Shown one piece after another: positions 1 through 10,586 of a stretch of 64,000 bases of DNA; the first letter of the stretch is position 1, and each line of letters opens with the position of its first letter. A program made the translations under genes and the position numbers. This DNA is from Hyphomicrobium_A sp963728165 (GTDB taxonomy: Bacteria > Pseudomonadota > Alphaproteobacteria > Rhizobiales > Hyphomicrobiaceae), in contig CAVSIY010000009.1 in the NCBI GenBank assembly GCA_963728165.1, forward strand, positions 54,997 to 118,996, read 5' to 3'. The notes beneath the pieces are model-generated. The model did not search any database. It was not told the origin of the DNA and saw only the letters and a program-made list of their open reading frames with translations.

Positions 1-235
1 CGTGGCCGATCTCAACCGCGGTGATGCTGTCACGCGCCGCAAGCTGCGCAAGCAAAGTGTACTGGCTCGCCGTGATGCCCAACGGGCGCATGGCGTCGTC
101 ATAGACGCGCGTGATGATGCGCGAGAGTTGGCGTACCCGCGTAGCAAGACAAGCGCCCGAGGTCATCTCGGCGATGTCGGCTATGCTGGCGGAATCTGCC
201 GGAGTGCGCTCCAGCGTGTGTGTCATGACATTCAT
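1..235 (-). CDS. MarR-family transcriptional regulator, cut by the window edge
   Basis: Reading the minus strand from an ATG at 235 (a second in-frame ATG lies at 226) gives about 78 residues that run off the left edge. The segment RVRQLSRIITRVYDDAMRPL followed by GITASQYTLLAQLA is the typical helix 1-2 region of a MarR winged-helix repressor, where the dimerisation helix leads into the first helix of the DNA-binding fold. The recognition helix and wing are outside the window, so ligand and targets cannot be judged. It lies 101 bp downstream of ispDF on the same strand, so it may be read through from it or have its own promoter. Confidence 0.75.
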   Translation of the reverse strand, partial: MNVMTHTLERTPADSASIADIAEMTSGACLATRVRQLSRIITRVYDDAMRPLGITASQYTLLAQLAARDSITAVEIGH

Positions 236-336
236 TTCTGCCCCCGCAATCGTTCGTGGTCATACAACCCCTCTGGCTTGATGCCGCGATTCTGTCGCAG
301 GGGTCAACGATCACGGGTTGGTGGTCTTCGGCCGAA

Positions 337-1515
337 TCAGGCGGGCAGCAGTAGCGTTGCACTGGCAAGTGCGGCTATTCCCTCGCGCCGGCCGACGAAG
401 CCGAGCCCTTCCGTCGTCGTCGCCTTGACGCCGACGCGGCCCACCTCGATCGCAAGGATCGCGGCAATGGCTTGGCGCATCTCGGCTCGGTGAGGCCCGA
501 TTTTGGGAGCCTCGCACAAAATCGTCACGTCGACGTTGGCGATGCGGCCGCCCAGCGCGCGCACGCGTTGGGCGGCGTCTTCCAGGAAGAGGCGCGAGGG
601 AGCGCCGCGCCAAGCGGCATCGCTCGGCGGAAAGTGCTGGCCGATATCGCCGTCGCCGATCGCCCCGAGAATGGCATCGGTGAGTGCATGCAGCGCCACA
701 TCCGCGTCCGAGTGGCCTTCGAGCCGATGCGTGTGCGCGACTTTGATCCCGCACAGCCACACGTGATCGCCGGGGGCGAAGGCGTGCACGTCGAAGCCGC
801 TGCCGGTGCGAGGCTCAAAGAGCGGCGGGGAGAGGAGACGCTCGGCGAGCGCCACGTCCTCGGCGGTCGTCAGCTTCATGTTGGCGCTCGAGCTCGGCAC
901 CAGCTTGACGGCGAGCCCAGCCCATTCGGCGAGACCCGCGTCGTCGGTGAATTGCATCTGCGCTGCGTCCGCGGCGCGGCGGTGTGCTGCGAGGATCGGC
1001 TCGAAGCGGAACGCTTGCGGCGTCTGTGCGCGCCACAGGTTCGAACGGTCGATCGTGTCGGCGATAGTGCCGTCGGGTGCGGCGCGCTTCAGGGTATCGG
1101 CGACCGGCTCAGCAGCGATGGCGGCAGGTGTGGCATCGAGCGCTTCCAGCAGCCGCGTGACGAGATCGGCCGTGAGGAACGGACGGGCCGCATCGTGGAT
1201 GAGCACGCGCTCGGGCGCGCGTGCGCAAAGCGCCTCGAGCCCCAGCCGAACAGAATCCTGTCGCGTTGCGCCCCCCACAACCGGATCAAGGAGGCATGCG
1301 GCATAGGGTCTCGCCGCCGCCTCATAATGCCCTCTGTCGTCGGCATGAATGACGACCTGGACGGCATCGATCTTCGGGTGGGCGGCGAGCGCCCGCAGCG
1401 AGTGCGCCAACACCGGGGCGCCGGCGAGGGCCAGGTACTGCTTGGGAAGGCTGCCTGTACCGCGGACGCGCGCGCCCCTGCCCGCCGCCACGATAACCGC
1501 CACCGTCGTTGCCAT
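337..1515 (-). CDS. ispDF: Bifunctional IspD/IspF (MEP cytidylyltransferase / MECDP synthase)
   Basis: Catalyses two non-consecutive steps of the non-mevalonate isoprenoid pathway: CTP-dependent conversion of 2-C-methyl-D-erythritol 4-phosphate to CDP-ME, and cyclisation to 2,4-cyclodiphosphate. The IspD part (about residues 1-232) has the nucleotide loop VAAGRGARVRG with SLPKQYL, and DAARPF near 108. The IspF part (about 236-392) has the metal ligands in GFDVHAF (D242, H244) and EGHSDAD (H268), and the C-terminal TTTEGLGFVGR. The start is the ATG giving MATTVAVIVAAGRG; a longer in-frame reading to 1584 adds 23 residues unlike the family. The fusion of the two enzymes is common in Alphaproteobacteria. 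It diverges from dusB. Confidence 0.95.
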   Translation of the reverse strand: MATTVAVIVAAGRGARVRGTGSLPKQYLALAGAPVLAHSLRALAAHPKIDAVQVVIHADDRGHYEAAARPYAACLLDPVVGGATRQDSVRLGLEALCARAPERVLIHDAARPFLTADLVTRLLEALDATPAAIAAEPVADTLKRAAPDGTIADTIDRSNLWRAQTPQAFRFEPILAAHRRAADAAQMQFTDDAGLAEWAGLAVKLVPSSSANMKLTTAEDVALAERLLSPPLFEPRTGSGFDVHAFAPGDHVWLCGIKVAHTHRLEGHSDADVALHALTDAILGAIGDGDIGQHFPPSDAAWRGAPSRLFLEDAAQRVRALGGRIANVDVTILCEAPKIGPHRAEMRQAIAAILAIEVGRVGVKATTTEGLGFVGRREGIAALASATLLLPA

Positions 1516-1648
1516 TGCCGTCCGCACTGGTGTGAAAACCAGGCTCTGCTTAGACACATCCCGCAAAAACAGCAATTCTAACAAGCCTTGTTCGCGCTTG
1601 CGAAATGATACAGATCACCCTATTCTGCCCAAATGAAGGGCATGTTTG

Positions 1649-1670
1649 TATAGTGCCTATTTGATAGGCA
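1649..1670 (+). promoter_or_regulatory. Possible dusB-ntrBC promoter -10 with overlapping small inverted repeat
   Basis: In the 178-bp divergent gap between ispDF and dusB there is a TATAGT (1649-1654) directly followed by the perfect inverted repeat TGCCTAT-TTG-ATAGGCA (1654-1670), about 24 bp before the dusB ATG. This could be a -10 element with an operator or a short leader hairpin around the transcription start. I see no convincing -35 hexamer at the right distance, so the promoter call is weak. Confidence 0.3.
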
Positions 1671-1693
1671 GTTCGGGCGGTCTAGAGAACACA

Positions 1694-2695
1694 ATGAGCG
1701 ACGCCGCATTTCAGATCGGCAGGCAATCCGTGCCCAACGGCGCGTTTCTCGCGCCCATGTCGGGTGTGACCGACCTGCCGTTTCGCCGCCTCGCGCTCCG
1801 CTTGGGGGCGGGCCTCGTCGTCTCGGAGATGGTGGCGAGCGAGGATCTGGTGCGCCAGCGTGCCTCCGTTCTACGCCGCGCGGCTGGGCAGGATCTGACG
1901 CCCCTTGTCATACAACTCGCCGGCCGTGAAGAGCGCTGGATGGCGGAGGGCGCGCGCGTCGCCGAGGCGCTCGGGGCCGACGTCATCGACATCAACATGG
2001 GTTGTCCCGCCCGCGAGGTTACGGGAAAGCTTTCGGGCAGCGCTCTCATGCGCGACCTCGATCACGCGCTGTCGCTGATCGGCGCGGTCGTACGCGCGGT
2101 CGGCATACCCGTCTCGCTCAAGATGCGGCTCGGCTGGGATCACAACAGCCGCAATGCGTCCGAGCTTGCGCGCCGCGCCGAAGCCGCGGGCGTGCAGCTC
2201 ATCACCGTGCATGGCCGCACGCGCAGCCAGTTCTTCAAGGGCCGTGCCGACTGGACTGCGGTTCGTGAGGTCAGCGACGCCGTCTCCGTTCCCGTTGTCG
2301 TCAACGGCGACATCGGCTCTCCGCACGAGGCCGGCGAAGCCTTGCGCGCCTCCGGCGCCACCGGCGTCATGGTGGGGCGCGGCGCCTATGGAGCGCCATG
2401 GCTTCCGGGCCGGATTGCAAAGTTCCTGGCTTCGGGCCGCGATCCCGGGTCGCCGTCGCTCATCGAGCAAGCGCACATCGCACACGAGCACGTCGAGGCG
2501 ATGCTGTCGCATTACGGCACGAGCCTGGGCCTGCGCAACGCGCGCAAGCACATCGGCTGGTACCTGGAAACCAGCGGACGCGCGGGCGAGATCGTCAAAG
2601 CCTGGCGCCGGCGCTTGTGCACCGACGAGAGCGCGCCGCGCGTCCTCGACGGCCTCGCCCAGTTCTACGACGAGACCGCGGAGGCCGCCGCATGA
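1694..2695 (+). CDS. dusB: tRNA-dihydrouridine synthase DusB
   Basis: FMN-dependent enzyme that reduces specific uridines in tRNA to dihydrouridine; the alphaproteobacterial member was historically called NifR3 because it is co-transcribed with ntrBC. The TIM-barrel shows the FMN segment APMSGVTDLPFRR near the N-terminus, the active-site cysteine motif INMGCPAREVTGK, LKMRLGWD, TVHGRTRSQFFKG, VVNGDI and the FMN phosphate site MVGRGAYGAPW. The start chosen is the ATG giving MSDAAFQIG, preceded by a purine stretch; an upstream in-frame ATG at 1646 adds 16 unlikely residues. The stop overlaps the ntrB start (ATGA at 2692), so it heads an operon with ntrBC. Confidence 0.95.
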   Translation: MSDAAFQIGRQSVPNGAFLAPMSGVTDLPFRRLALRLGAGLVVSEMVASEDLVRQRASVLRRAAGQDLTPLVIQLAGREERWMAEGARVAEALGADVIDINMGCPAREVTGKLSGSALMRDLDHALSLIGAVVRAVGIPVSLKMRLGWDHNSRNASELARRAEAAGVQLITVHGRTRSQFFKGRADWTAVREVSDAVSVPVVVNGDIGSPHEAGEALRASGATGVMVGRGAYGAPWLPGRIAKFLASGRDPGSPSLIEQAHIAHEHVEAMLSHYGTSLGLRNARKHIGWYLETSGRAGEIVKAWRRRLCTDESAPRVLDGLAQFYDETAEAAA

Positions 2696-3843
2696 CGAGA
2701 ATAGCCACCGCGCGGCAGCAGGTTACGACCAAGCGTCCCGTCGAGCACGACCTGCTGCTGACGGCGCTGCCGCATCCGATCCTGGTGCTCGCCGAGGACA
2801 ACCGTATCGTCTACGCCAACTCGGCGGCCGAGGCGTTCCTGTCGACGGGCATCGCGCTTCTGAAACGCGTGCGCCTCGACGAGCTCGTCGCCTTCGGCTG
2901 CCCGCTCATGGCCCTCGTCGAGCAAGTGCGCCGCTCTGGATCCACGGTGAACGAGTACGGCGTCGAGATCACCATGCCCAAGTCCTCCTCGGGGCCGAAG
3001 CTCGTCGACGTCTACGGCGGCCCATTTCCCGAGCAGCCCGGCCTCGTCGTGCTCATGCTGCAGCAACGCAACATGGCCATGATGATCGAACGCCAGCTCA
3101 TGCTGCGTGCAGCCGCCCGCTCGGCGTCGGGGCTCGCCGCCGTGCTCGCGCACGAGATCAAGAATCCGCTGTCGGGCATTCGCGGCGCCGCCCAGCTCCT
3201 GGAGCAAGGCATCTCGGACGCCGATCGCTCTTTGACGCAGCTCATCTGCTCGGAGACCGACCGCATCCGCAATCTCGTCGACCGCATGGAGGTGTTCGGC
3301 GACGAGCGCCCGCTCGCCAAGGAGCCGGTCAACATTCACGACGTGCTCGAGCACGTCCGCCGCCTGTGCGAGACGGGCTTTGCCCGCGGCATCCGCTTCA
3401 TCGAGGACTACGATCCCTCGCTTCCTCCCATCCCCGGCAATCGCGACAAGCTGGTGCAGGCCTTCTTGAACCTGGTGAAGAACGCCGCGGAGGCGATTGG
3501 CGACAACAAGCAGGAGGGGCGCATCGTGATGCAGACCTCGTTCCGCCCCGGCGTCCACCTCTCGGTGCAGAACTCCGACACGCGCATCAGCCTGCCGTTG
3601 ATGATTCAGATCGAGGACAACGGCGACGGAATTCCCGATCATTTGAAGGCGCATCTGTTCGATCCCTTCGTCACCACCAAGCCGCACGGAAGCGGACTGG
3701 GCCTCGCCCTCGTCGCCAAAATCATCAACGACCACGGCGGCGTCATCGAGTGCGACAGCGAGCCCAACCGTACCGTCTTCCGCGTCCTCTTGCCGATGCA
3801 AGACCGGGCGCCCGCCTCCAAATCCCGTTCGAGCCCGAGGTAG
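2692..3843 (+). CDS. ntrB: Nitrogen regulation sensor histidine kinase NtrB (GlnL)
   Basis: Cytoplasmic PII-controlled kinase/phosphatase that phosphorylates NtrC under nitrogen limitation. About 383 residues with no membrane segment: a PAS-like sensor region (about 20-130), the H-box LAHEIKNPLSG with phospho-acceptor His154, then the HATPase with the N-box NLVKNAAEAI, G1 DNGDGIP, the F/G2 region PFVTTKPHGSGLGLAL. The ATG overlaps the dusB stop by the ATGA arrangement, indicating translational coupling, and ntrC begins 3 bp after its stop. Length and domain order match GlnL/NtrB of other alphaproteobacteria. Confidence 0.95.
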   Translation: MTRIATARQQVTTKRPVEHDLLLTALPHPILVLAEDNRIVYANSAAEAFLSTGIALLKRVRLDELVAFGCPLMALVEQVRRSGSTVNEYGVEITMPKSSSGPKLVDVYGGPFPEQPGLVVLMLQQRNMAMMIERQLMLRAAARSASGLAAVLAHEIKNPLSGIRGAAQLLEQGISDADRSLTQLICSETDRIRNLVDRMEVFGDERPLAKEPVNIHDVLEHVRRLCETGFARGIRFIEDYDPSLPPIPGNRDKLVQAFLNLVKNAAEAIGDNKQEGRIVMQTSFRPGVHLSVQNSDTRISLPLMIQIEDNGDGIPDHLKAHLFDPFVTTKPHGSGLGLALVAKIINDHGGVIECDSEPNRTVFRVLLPMQDRAPASKSRSSPR

Positions 3844-3846
3844 CCC

Positions 3847-5295
<1,449 letters not shown>

Positions 5296-5332
5296 GGCCC
5301 CGCCGGCCCGCATTGAAACTCAAGCATAACGG

Positions 5333-5355
5333 GGGCGGTCGCTTGCCTGCCGCCC
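5333..5355 (+). terminator. Weak GC hairpin after ntrC
   Basis: GGGCGG (5333-5338) and CCGCCC (5350-5355) form a six-pair stem with an 11-nt loop about 40 bp after the ntrC stop, followed by ATATAT rather than a T run. It could end ntrBC transcription; the support is only the inverted repeat and its position in the 229-bp gap before ntrY. Confidence 0.25.
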
Positions 5356-5524
5356 ATATATCGTGTTACCGATCGGACACGTCGCGAAAATGTCACAGTC
5401 CGTTGTTTTGCTGCGCTCCGGTCGGGCCGCTGTTACAGGATAGCGCTCCCATACCGGCTCGCCCGTCAGGCCCCTGGCCTGCCACCTGAAGTTCAGGCCC
5501 CCCCGGCCTATGAGAGAGTTCGTG

Positions 5525-7828
5525 ATGCCGGCCATCCACGTTGCCACGCAGCGCGGCCCTGACCTGGGCGAGGGACCATCTCCCTTGAACCCAAGCGATC
5601 GGGCGTTCTGGATTGGCCTCAGCCTCGTCCTGCTCTCCCTCTTTTCCGCCTTCGCCACCTATCTGATCCTCACCGGCCTGACCCCGATTGCCCCGCGCGG
5701 CGAGGTGGTGCTCGTCGTCCTCTTCATCAACGTCGTGCTCATCGTCGCGATGATCGCGCTGCTGGCCTGGCAAGTGGCGGGCCTGGCGCGCGCCTGGCGC
5801 CAGAAGATCGCCGGCGCCCGCCTGCACATCCGCATCGTGGCGCTGTTCTCGGTCATCGCGGCCCTGCCGGCGCTGCTCTTGGCGGTGGGGGCCACCGTCA
5901 CCTTCTCCCGCTCGCTCGACAGCTGGTTCTCGACGCGCACACGCGCCATCGTCTCGAGCTCGCGCGACGTCGCCAATGCCTATCTCGACGAACACGGGCA
6001 GGTGATCCGCACCGACATCGTCAACATGGCCCGCGACCTCGATGCTGCCGCCGGCTCGGTCGGCTCCGATGCCTCCAAGCTGCAGCGTCTCGTCATGGTG
6101 CAAGCGGGCCTGCGCGACCTGCCCGCCGCCTACGTGATCGAGCCCGACGGCAGGCCCGTCATCGAGGCGACTGCCGACAACAAGATTCCCTATTTGATGC
6201 CGCCCGCGGCCGCTATTCGCGAGGCGGAGGCGGGACAAGTGCCGCTTTTGATGCCGACGGCCAAACGCTATCGGGTCGCGGCCATCACCAAGCTCGACAA
6301 ATATCCGGGCAAGCTGCTCTACGTCGCCCGCGGCGTGAGCCCAACGGTGATCCGGCATCTGCAACTCACGGCGCAGAACGTCGACGAGTTCAATCGTCTG
6401 CGCAAAGCCCGCGGCGGTCTCAAGATCGCGCACGGGCTCATGTATCTGATGATATCGATGACGTCGCTGTTGGCCGCGATCTGGGTCGGCCTGTGGTTCG
6501 CCGGCCGCTTCGTCGCGCCCATTCGCCGCCTCATCGGAGCTGCGCAAGAGGTCTCCAAGGGCAATCTCATGATCGAGCTGCCGGAGAAGCGCGGCGAGGG
6601 CGACCTGCGCCGGCTGTCGAAGACCTTCAACACGATGACGCGGGAATTGAAGCACCAGCGCGATGCGCTCGTCACCGCGAACGAGCAGTTGCTCGAGCGG
6701 CGCCACTTCATGGAGGCGGTGTTGTCGGGCGTGTCGGCCGGCGTGATCGGGCTCGACAGCCAGGACCGCATCACGCTCGTCAGCCGCGCCGCCGGAAGCC
6801 TGCTCGGCCTGATCGAGAACGACCTCGTCGGCAAGAAGCTCAAGGATGCCATCCCGTTGTTCGGCGCCATACTGGAAAAGAACGACGAGCACTCTCTCAA
6901 GGGCCGCTCCCTGGAGGAGGTCACGTTCACCGTCGGCGGTGAGGAGCGCACCTTTGCCGTGATGGTGACGCGCGAGCGCGCGAGCGGCGGGGACGTGGGC
7001 TCGGTCCTCACCTTTGATGACGTGACGGATCTGGTCGTCGCCCAGCGCACCGCCGCCTGGGCCGACGTCGCCCGCCGCATTGCGCATGAGATCAAGAACC
7101 CGCTGACGCCAATCCAGCTCGCCGCCGAGCGCCTGCGCAAGAAGTACGCGCCCGGCATCACCAAGGATCGCGAAACCTTCGACCGCTTGACGACGACGAT
7201 CGAGCGCCAGGTCGGCGACCTCAAGGCGATGGTCGACGAGTTCGCAGAGTTCGCGCGCATGCCCAAGCCCGAGATGGCGCACCACGATCTGCGCCACGCG
7301 GTGCAGGAGCCGGTGGTGCTGTTCCGCGAAGGCCATCCCGAGATCCGCTACGAGCTCAAGCTGCCCGACAAGCCGATCCTGATGTCGTTCGACCGCCGTC
7401 TCATCACGCGGGCCGTCACCAACTTGGTCAAGAACGCGAGCGAGGCCATCGAGGCGGCTAAGCAGTCCGACGGCAAGGCCAACGGTTGGAAAGGCCATAT
7501 CGAAACCATCGTCACGCCGCAGAACGATCGCGTCACCATCGAGGTGATCGACAACGGCGTCGGCCTGCCCAAGCATAACCGCAACCGTCTACTGGAGCCC
7601 TACGTCACCACCAAGGGGCATAAGGGCACCGGCCTCGGCCTCGCCATGGTGCAGAAGATCACCGAGCAGCACGGCGGCACGCTCGCGCTCGAGGACGCGC
7701 CGCCAGCGCCGGGACGCACGCACGGGGCGCTCGTGCGCATAACGCTGCCGCTGGAGACCACGGGCAGCGGCGTGCACCCCGAGCCATCCAAGCCATCAAC
7801 ACGACAAATGCCGGCCCAGCAGGCCTGA
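5525..7828 (+). CDS. ntrY: Membrane sensor histidine kinase NtrY
   Basis: Sensor kinase of the NtrYX pair, linked in alphaproteobacteria to nitrogen, redox and envelope control. The N-terminal third carries several hydrophobic segments (around AFWIGLSLVLLSLFSAF, VVLVVLFINVVLIVAMIALL and IVALFSVIAALPALLLAVG), a periplasmic region, another membrane segment before a HAMP (GRFVAPIRRLIGAAQEVSKG), a PAS domain, the H-box RIAHEIKNPLTP and an HATPase with NLVKNASEAI and KGTGLGLAM. ATG 5525 is preferred because AGAGAG precedes it at a good distance; an ATG at 5510 adds five residues but lacks such a site. ntrX follows 22 bp later. Confidence 0.93.
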   Translation: MPAIHVATQRGPDLGEGPSPLNPSDRAFWIGLSLVLLSLFSAFATYLILTGLTPIAPRGEVVLVVLFINVVLIVAMIALLAWQVAGLARAWRQKIAGARLHIRIVALFSVIAALPALLLAVGATVTFSRSLDSWFSTRTRAIVSSSRDVANAYLDEHGQVIRTDIVNMARDLDAAAGSVGSDASKLQRLVMVQAGLRDLPAAYVIEPDGRPVIEATADNKIPYLMPPAAAIREAEAGQVPLLMPTAKRYRVAAITKLDKYPGKLLYVARGVSPTVIRHLQLTAQNVDEFNRLRKARGGLKIAHGLMYLMISMTSLLAAIWVGLWFAGRFVAPIRRLIGAAQEVSKGNLMIELPEKRGEGDLRRLSKTFNTMTRELKHQRDALVTANEQLLERRHFMEAVLSGVSAGVIGLDSQDRITLVSRAAGSLLGLIENDLVGKKLKDAIPLFGAILEKNDEHSLKGRSLEEVTFTVGGEERTFAVMVTRERASGGDVGSVLTFDDVTDLVVAQRTAAWADVARRIAHEIKNPLTPIQLAAERLRKKYAPGITKDRETFDRLTTTIERQVGDLKAMVDEFAEFARMPKPEMAHHDLRHAVQEPVVLFREGHPEIRYELKLPDKPILMSFDRRLITRAVTNLVKNASEAIEAAKQSDGKANGWKGHIETIVTPQNDRVTIEVIDNGVGLPKHNRNRLLEPYVTTKGHKGTGLGLAMVQKITEQHGGTLALEDAPPAPGRTHGALVRITLPLETTGSGVHPEPSKPSTRQMPAQQA

Positions 7829-7850
7829 ACGGAATCGATCGAAGGAGCGA

Positions 7851-9254
7851 ATGATGCCAGCAGACATCCTCATCGTCGACGACGAGGCCGACATCCGCGA
7901 TCTCGTCGCCGGCATCCTCGAGGACGAGGGACACAGCGCGCGGCTCGCCCGCGACAGCGATGAGGCCCTGCGCGCCATCGAGGAGCGGCGCCCGCAACTG
8001 GTCATTCTCGACATCTGGCTGCAGGGCAGCCGGCTCGACGGCCTGGAGGTGCTGTCCTACATCAAGCGCAGCTACCCCGAGCTGCCGGTCGTAATCATCT
8101 CCGGCCACGGCAACATCGAGACGGCGGTCACCGCCATCAAGCGCGGCGCCTACGACTACATCGAGAAGCCTTTCAAGGCCGACCGCCTCATCCTGGTGAC
8201 GCTGCGCGCGCTCGAAGCCTTTCAATTGAAGCGCGAGGTCAAGGAGCTCAGAGAGCGCTCGAGCTTCTCTGCCGAGATGATCGGCAAGTCGTCCGCCATC
8301 AATCAGCTGCGCAACGCCATCGACCGTGTGGCGCCCACCAACAGCCGCATTCTGATCCGCGGACCCTCGGGCTCCGGCAAGGAGCTCGCCGCCCGCGTCA
8401 TCCATATGAAGTCGGCGCGCGCCGAGGCGCCCTTCGTCGTCTTGAACGCCGCCGCCATGGCACCCGACCGGGTCGAGGAGGAACTGTTCGGCACCGAGGA
8501 CCGCTCGGGCGGTCCGCGCAAGGTCGGCGCGCTGGAGGAGGCGCATGGCGGCACGCTCTATATCGACGAGGTGGCCGACATGCCCATGGAGACCCAGGGC
8601 AAGGTCCTGCGCGTCCTCGTCGAGCAGAAATTCCTGAGGCTGGGCGGCACCCAGAAGGTGGCCGTCGACGTGCGCATCATCTCCTCGACCAGCCGCGATC
8701 TGGAGCGCGAGATCAGCGAAGGCAGGTTCCGCGAGGATCTCTATCATCGCCTCAACGTCGTACCGTTGCGCGTGCCGAGCCTGGCGGAACGGCGTGAGGA
8801 CATTCCCGAACTCATTCAGTACTTCGTCGGCCAGCTCAGCAACGCCTCGGGCCTGGCGCCGCGGCGCATCGGCGAGGATGCGATCGCCGTGCTGCAGGCG
8901 CACGATTGGCCCGGCAACGTGCGCGAGCTCAGGAACAACATCGAGCGCCTGATGATCCTCGCCGGCGGCGACCCCAACACGGTGATCACCGCCGACATGC
9001 TGCCCGAGGAGATCGGCTCCAACGTGCCCCTCCCGGTCAACGGCGGGGCCGAGCACCTGATGTCGCTGCCCTTGCGCGAGGCGCGCGAGATCTTCGAGCG
9101 CGAATATCTCTTGGCGCAGATCAACCGCTTCGGCGGCAACATCTCGCGCACCGCCGAGTTCGTCGGCATGGAGCGCTCCGCACTGCACCGCAAGCTGCGC
9201 GCGCTGGGGGTCTCCTCGGAGCACCGCGGCGGCGCGGAGGTACGCCAGGCGTGA
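7851..9254 (+). CDS. ntrX: NtrX response regulator (NtrC family, no GAFTGA loop)
   Basis: Partner of NtrY. Receiver domain with DDE near 10-12, phospho-acceptor D54 (VILDIWLQG) and K106; AAA+ domain with Walker A GPSGSGKE (171-178) and Walker B TLYIDEVAD; Fis-like C-terminus (GGNISRTAEFVGMERSALHRK). Where NtrC has GAFTGA, this protein reads LFGTEDRSGGPRKVGALEEA, so the sigma-54 contact loop is missing, as is known for many alphaproteobacterial NtrX proteins. It probably acts as a sigma-54-independent regulator. AAGGAG lies just before the tandem ATG-ATG (7851/7854). The stop overlaps the next gene (GTGA at 9251). Confidence 0.93.
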   Translation: MMPADILIVDDEADIRDLVAGILEDEGHSARLARDSDEALRAIEERRPQLVILDIWLQGSRLDGLEVLSYIKRSYPELPVVIISGHGNIETAVTAIKRGAYDYIEKPFKADRLILVTLRALEAFQLKREVKELRERSSFSAEMIGKSSAINQLRNAIDRVAPTNSRILIRGPSGSGKELAARVIHMKSARAEAPFVVLNAAAMAPDRVEEELFGTEDRSGGPRKVGALEEAHGGTLYIDEVADMPMETQGKVLRVLVEQKFLRLGGTQKVAVDVRIISSTSRDLEREISEGRFREDLYHRLNVVPLRVPSLAERREDIPELIQYFVGQLSNASGLAPRRIGEDAIAVLQAHDWPGNVRELRNNIERLMILAGGDPNTVITADMLPEEIGSNVPLPVNGGAEHLMSLPLREAREIFEREYLLAQINRFGGNISRTAEFVGMERSALHRKLRALGVSSEHRGGAEVRQA

Positions 9255-10114
9255 GCCGCATTGTTTATGTCAACGGCCGCTACGTCCCCTACGCCAAGGC
9301 CGCCGTGCACGTCGAGGACCGCGGCTTCCAGTTCGCCGACGCCGTCTACGAGGTCTGCCAGGTCAAAGGCGGGCGGCTCGTCGACGAGGCCCGGCACGTG
9401 GCGCGGCTTGCGCGCTCGCTGGGCGAGCTCGAGATCCCGGCTCCCATGAGCGCCGGGGCGCTGGCCCACGTCATGCGCGAGACCATCCGCCGCAACCGCG
9501 TCAAGGACGGGCTCGTCTACCTGCAAGTGACGCGCGGCGAGGGCCCGCGCGAGTTCGCCTTCCCGCCGGAGGCCGTGCCGCGGACCGTCGTCTGCATCGC
9601 GCGCGCCATATCTCCCGTCCCGCAAGCGGCCCTCGCCGAGGAGGGCATTGGCATCAAGACGATGCCAGACATCCGCTGGCGCCGCGCCGACATCAAAACG
9701 GTGATGCTGCTGCCGGCGTGCCTCGCCAAGGAGGCCGCGCGCGCGGACGGCGCACGCGAGGCGTGGCTCGTCGACAACGACGGATTCATCACGGAAGGAG
9801 CGTCCAGTAACGCCTGGATCGTCTCCAGCGAAGGAGCTGTCATCACCCGGCAAACTGCCCCGGCTATCCTCGCCGGCGTCACCAGGGCAACTTTGATCGA
9901 CCTGCTGAGGGAGGAGAACGTGACATTTCTCGAGCGCCCGTTCCGCGTCGCCGAGGCCTTGGCTGCGCGCGAGGCCTTCGTCACGTCCGCGACCAACACG
10001 GTGATGCCGGTCGTGCGCATCGACGGCAGGCCGATCGGAGACGGCAGGCCCGGCCCGCTAACCCGGCGCCTGCGCTCGAAATTTGACCAGTTTGCCGCCA
10101 TTTCGGGCGCGTGA
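9251..10114 (+). CDS. dat: D-amino-acid aminotransferase (PLP fold class IV)
   Basis: Class IV PLP enzyme, best match D-alanine aminotransferase, which interconverts D-alanine and D-glutamate with 2-oxo acids. The start is a GTG overlapping the ntrX stop; 287 residues. It shows YVNGRYVPYAKAAVHVEDRG at the N-terminus, the PLP lysine in ADIKTVMLLP (K149), and the EGASSNAWIV motif where the PLP and substrate phosphate/carboxylate are held. Branched-chain aminotransferase or aminodeoxychorismate lyase share the fold, so substrate is inferred from motif details and from its frequent position after ntrX in alphaproteobacteria. Confidence 0.85.
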   Translation: MSRIVYVNGRYVPYAKAAVHVEDRGFQFADAVYEVCQVKGGRLVDEARHVARLARSLGELEIPAPMSAGALAHVMRETIRRNRVKDGLVYLQVTRGEGPREFAFPPEAVPRTVVCIARAISPVPQAALAEEGIGIKTMPDIRWRRADIKTVMLLPACLAKEAARADGAREAWLVDNDGFITEGASSNAWIVSSEGAVITRQTAPAILAGVTRATLIDLLREENVTFLERPFRVAEALAAREAFVTSATNTVMPVVRIDGRPIGDGRPGPLTRRLRSKFDQFAAISGA

Positions 10115-10256
10115 TCGGCTTCTTTTTGCTGGGAATATTGGTATATCTTTTAGGGTGCACTGCGGCATAATGTTATTGTATTACACTATGTGCACGTTCG
10201 CTCAGGCGGACAACGCAGCGACCCCCATGCAGACCTAGAACAGGCGGGCAAAAAAA

Positions 10257-10502
10257 ATGGGTGCAGATCGAGTCCAAAACCTTCAGGACACGTTCCTGAA
10301 CCACGTACGCAAGAACAAGACGCCGCTCACCATCTTCCTCATCAACGGCGTGAAGCTCCAGGGGATCGTCAGCTGGTTCGACAACTTTTGTGTGCTCCTG
10401 CGGCGGGACGGTCATTCGCAGCTCGTGTATAAGCATGCGATCTCGACCATCATGCCCGGCCAGCCCGTCCATCTGATGGAGACGGAGACGACCGAGGCCT
10501 AA
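10257..10502 (+). CDS. hfq: RNA chaperone Hfq
   Basis: Sm-like hexameric chaperone that pairs small RNAs with mRNAs. 81 residues: Sm1 (about 10-48, with LQDTFLN, NGVKLQGIVSWFDNF) and Sm2 with the proximal-face signature YKHAIS (Y58 K59 H60). The C-terminal tail is short, as usual in alphaproteobacteria. The 142 bp before it are clearly AT-richer than the surroundings (about 10125-10195), fitting its own promoter region, though I could not assign a clean -35/-10 pair. hflX follows at 84 bp in the same reading frame, the classical hfq-hflX arrangement. Confidence 0.97.
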   Translation: MGADRVQNLQDTFLNHVRKNKTPLTIFLINGVKLQGIVSWFDNFCVLLRRDGHSQLVYKHAISTIMPGQPVHLMETETTEA

Positions 10503-10586
10503 CCTGGAACGGCGACGGCCATCGATAAGCGCGTTGACATAAACGCAGCAGGACGGGGGGACGATCAGGCACAAGGCGCCAAGGGC

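Noticed and set aside
5393..7576. 727-residue minus-strand open frame across ntrY
   Set aside because: Antisense to a clear histidine kinase; composition (Asp, Gly, Arg, His repeats) is a codon-complement artefact.
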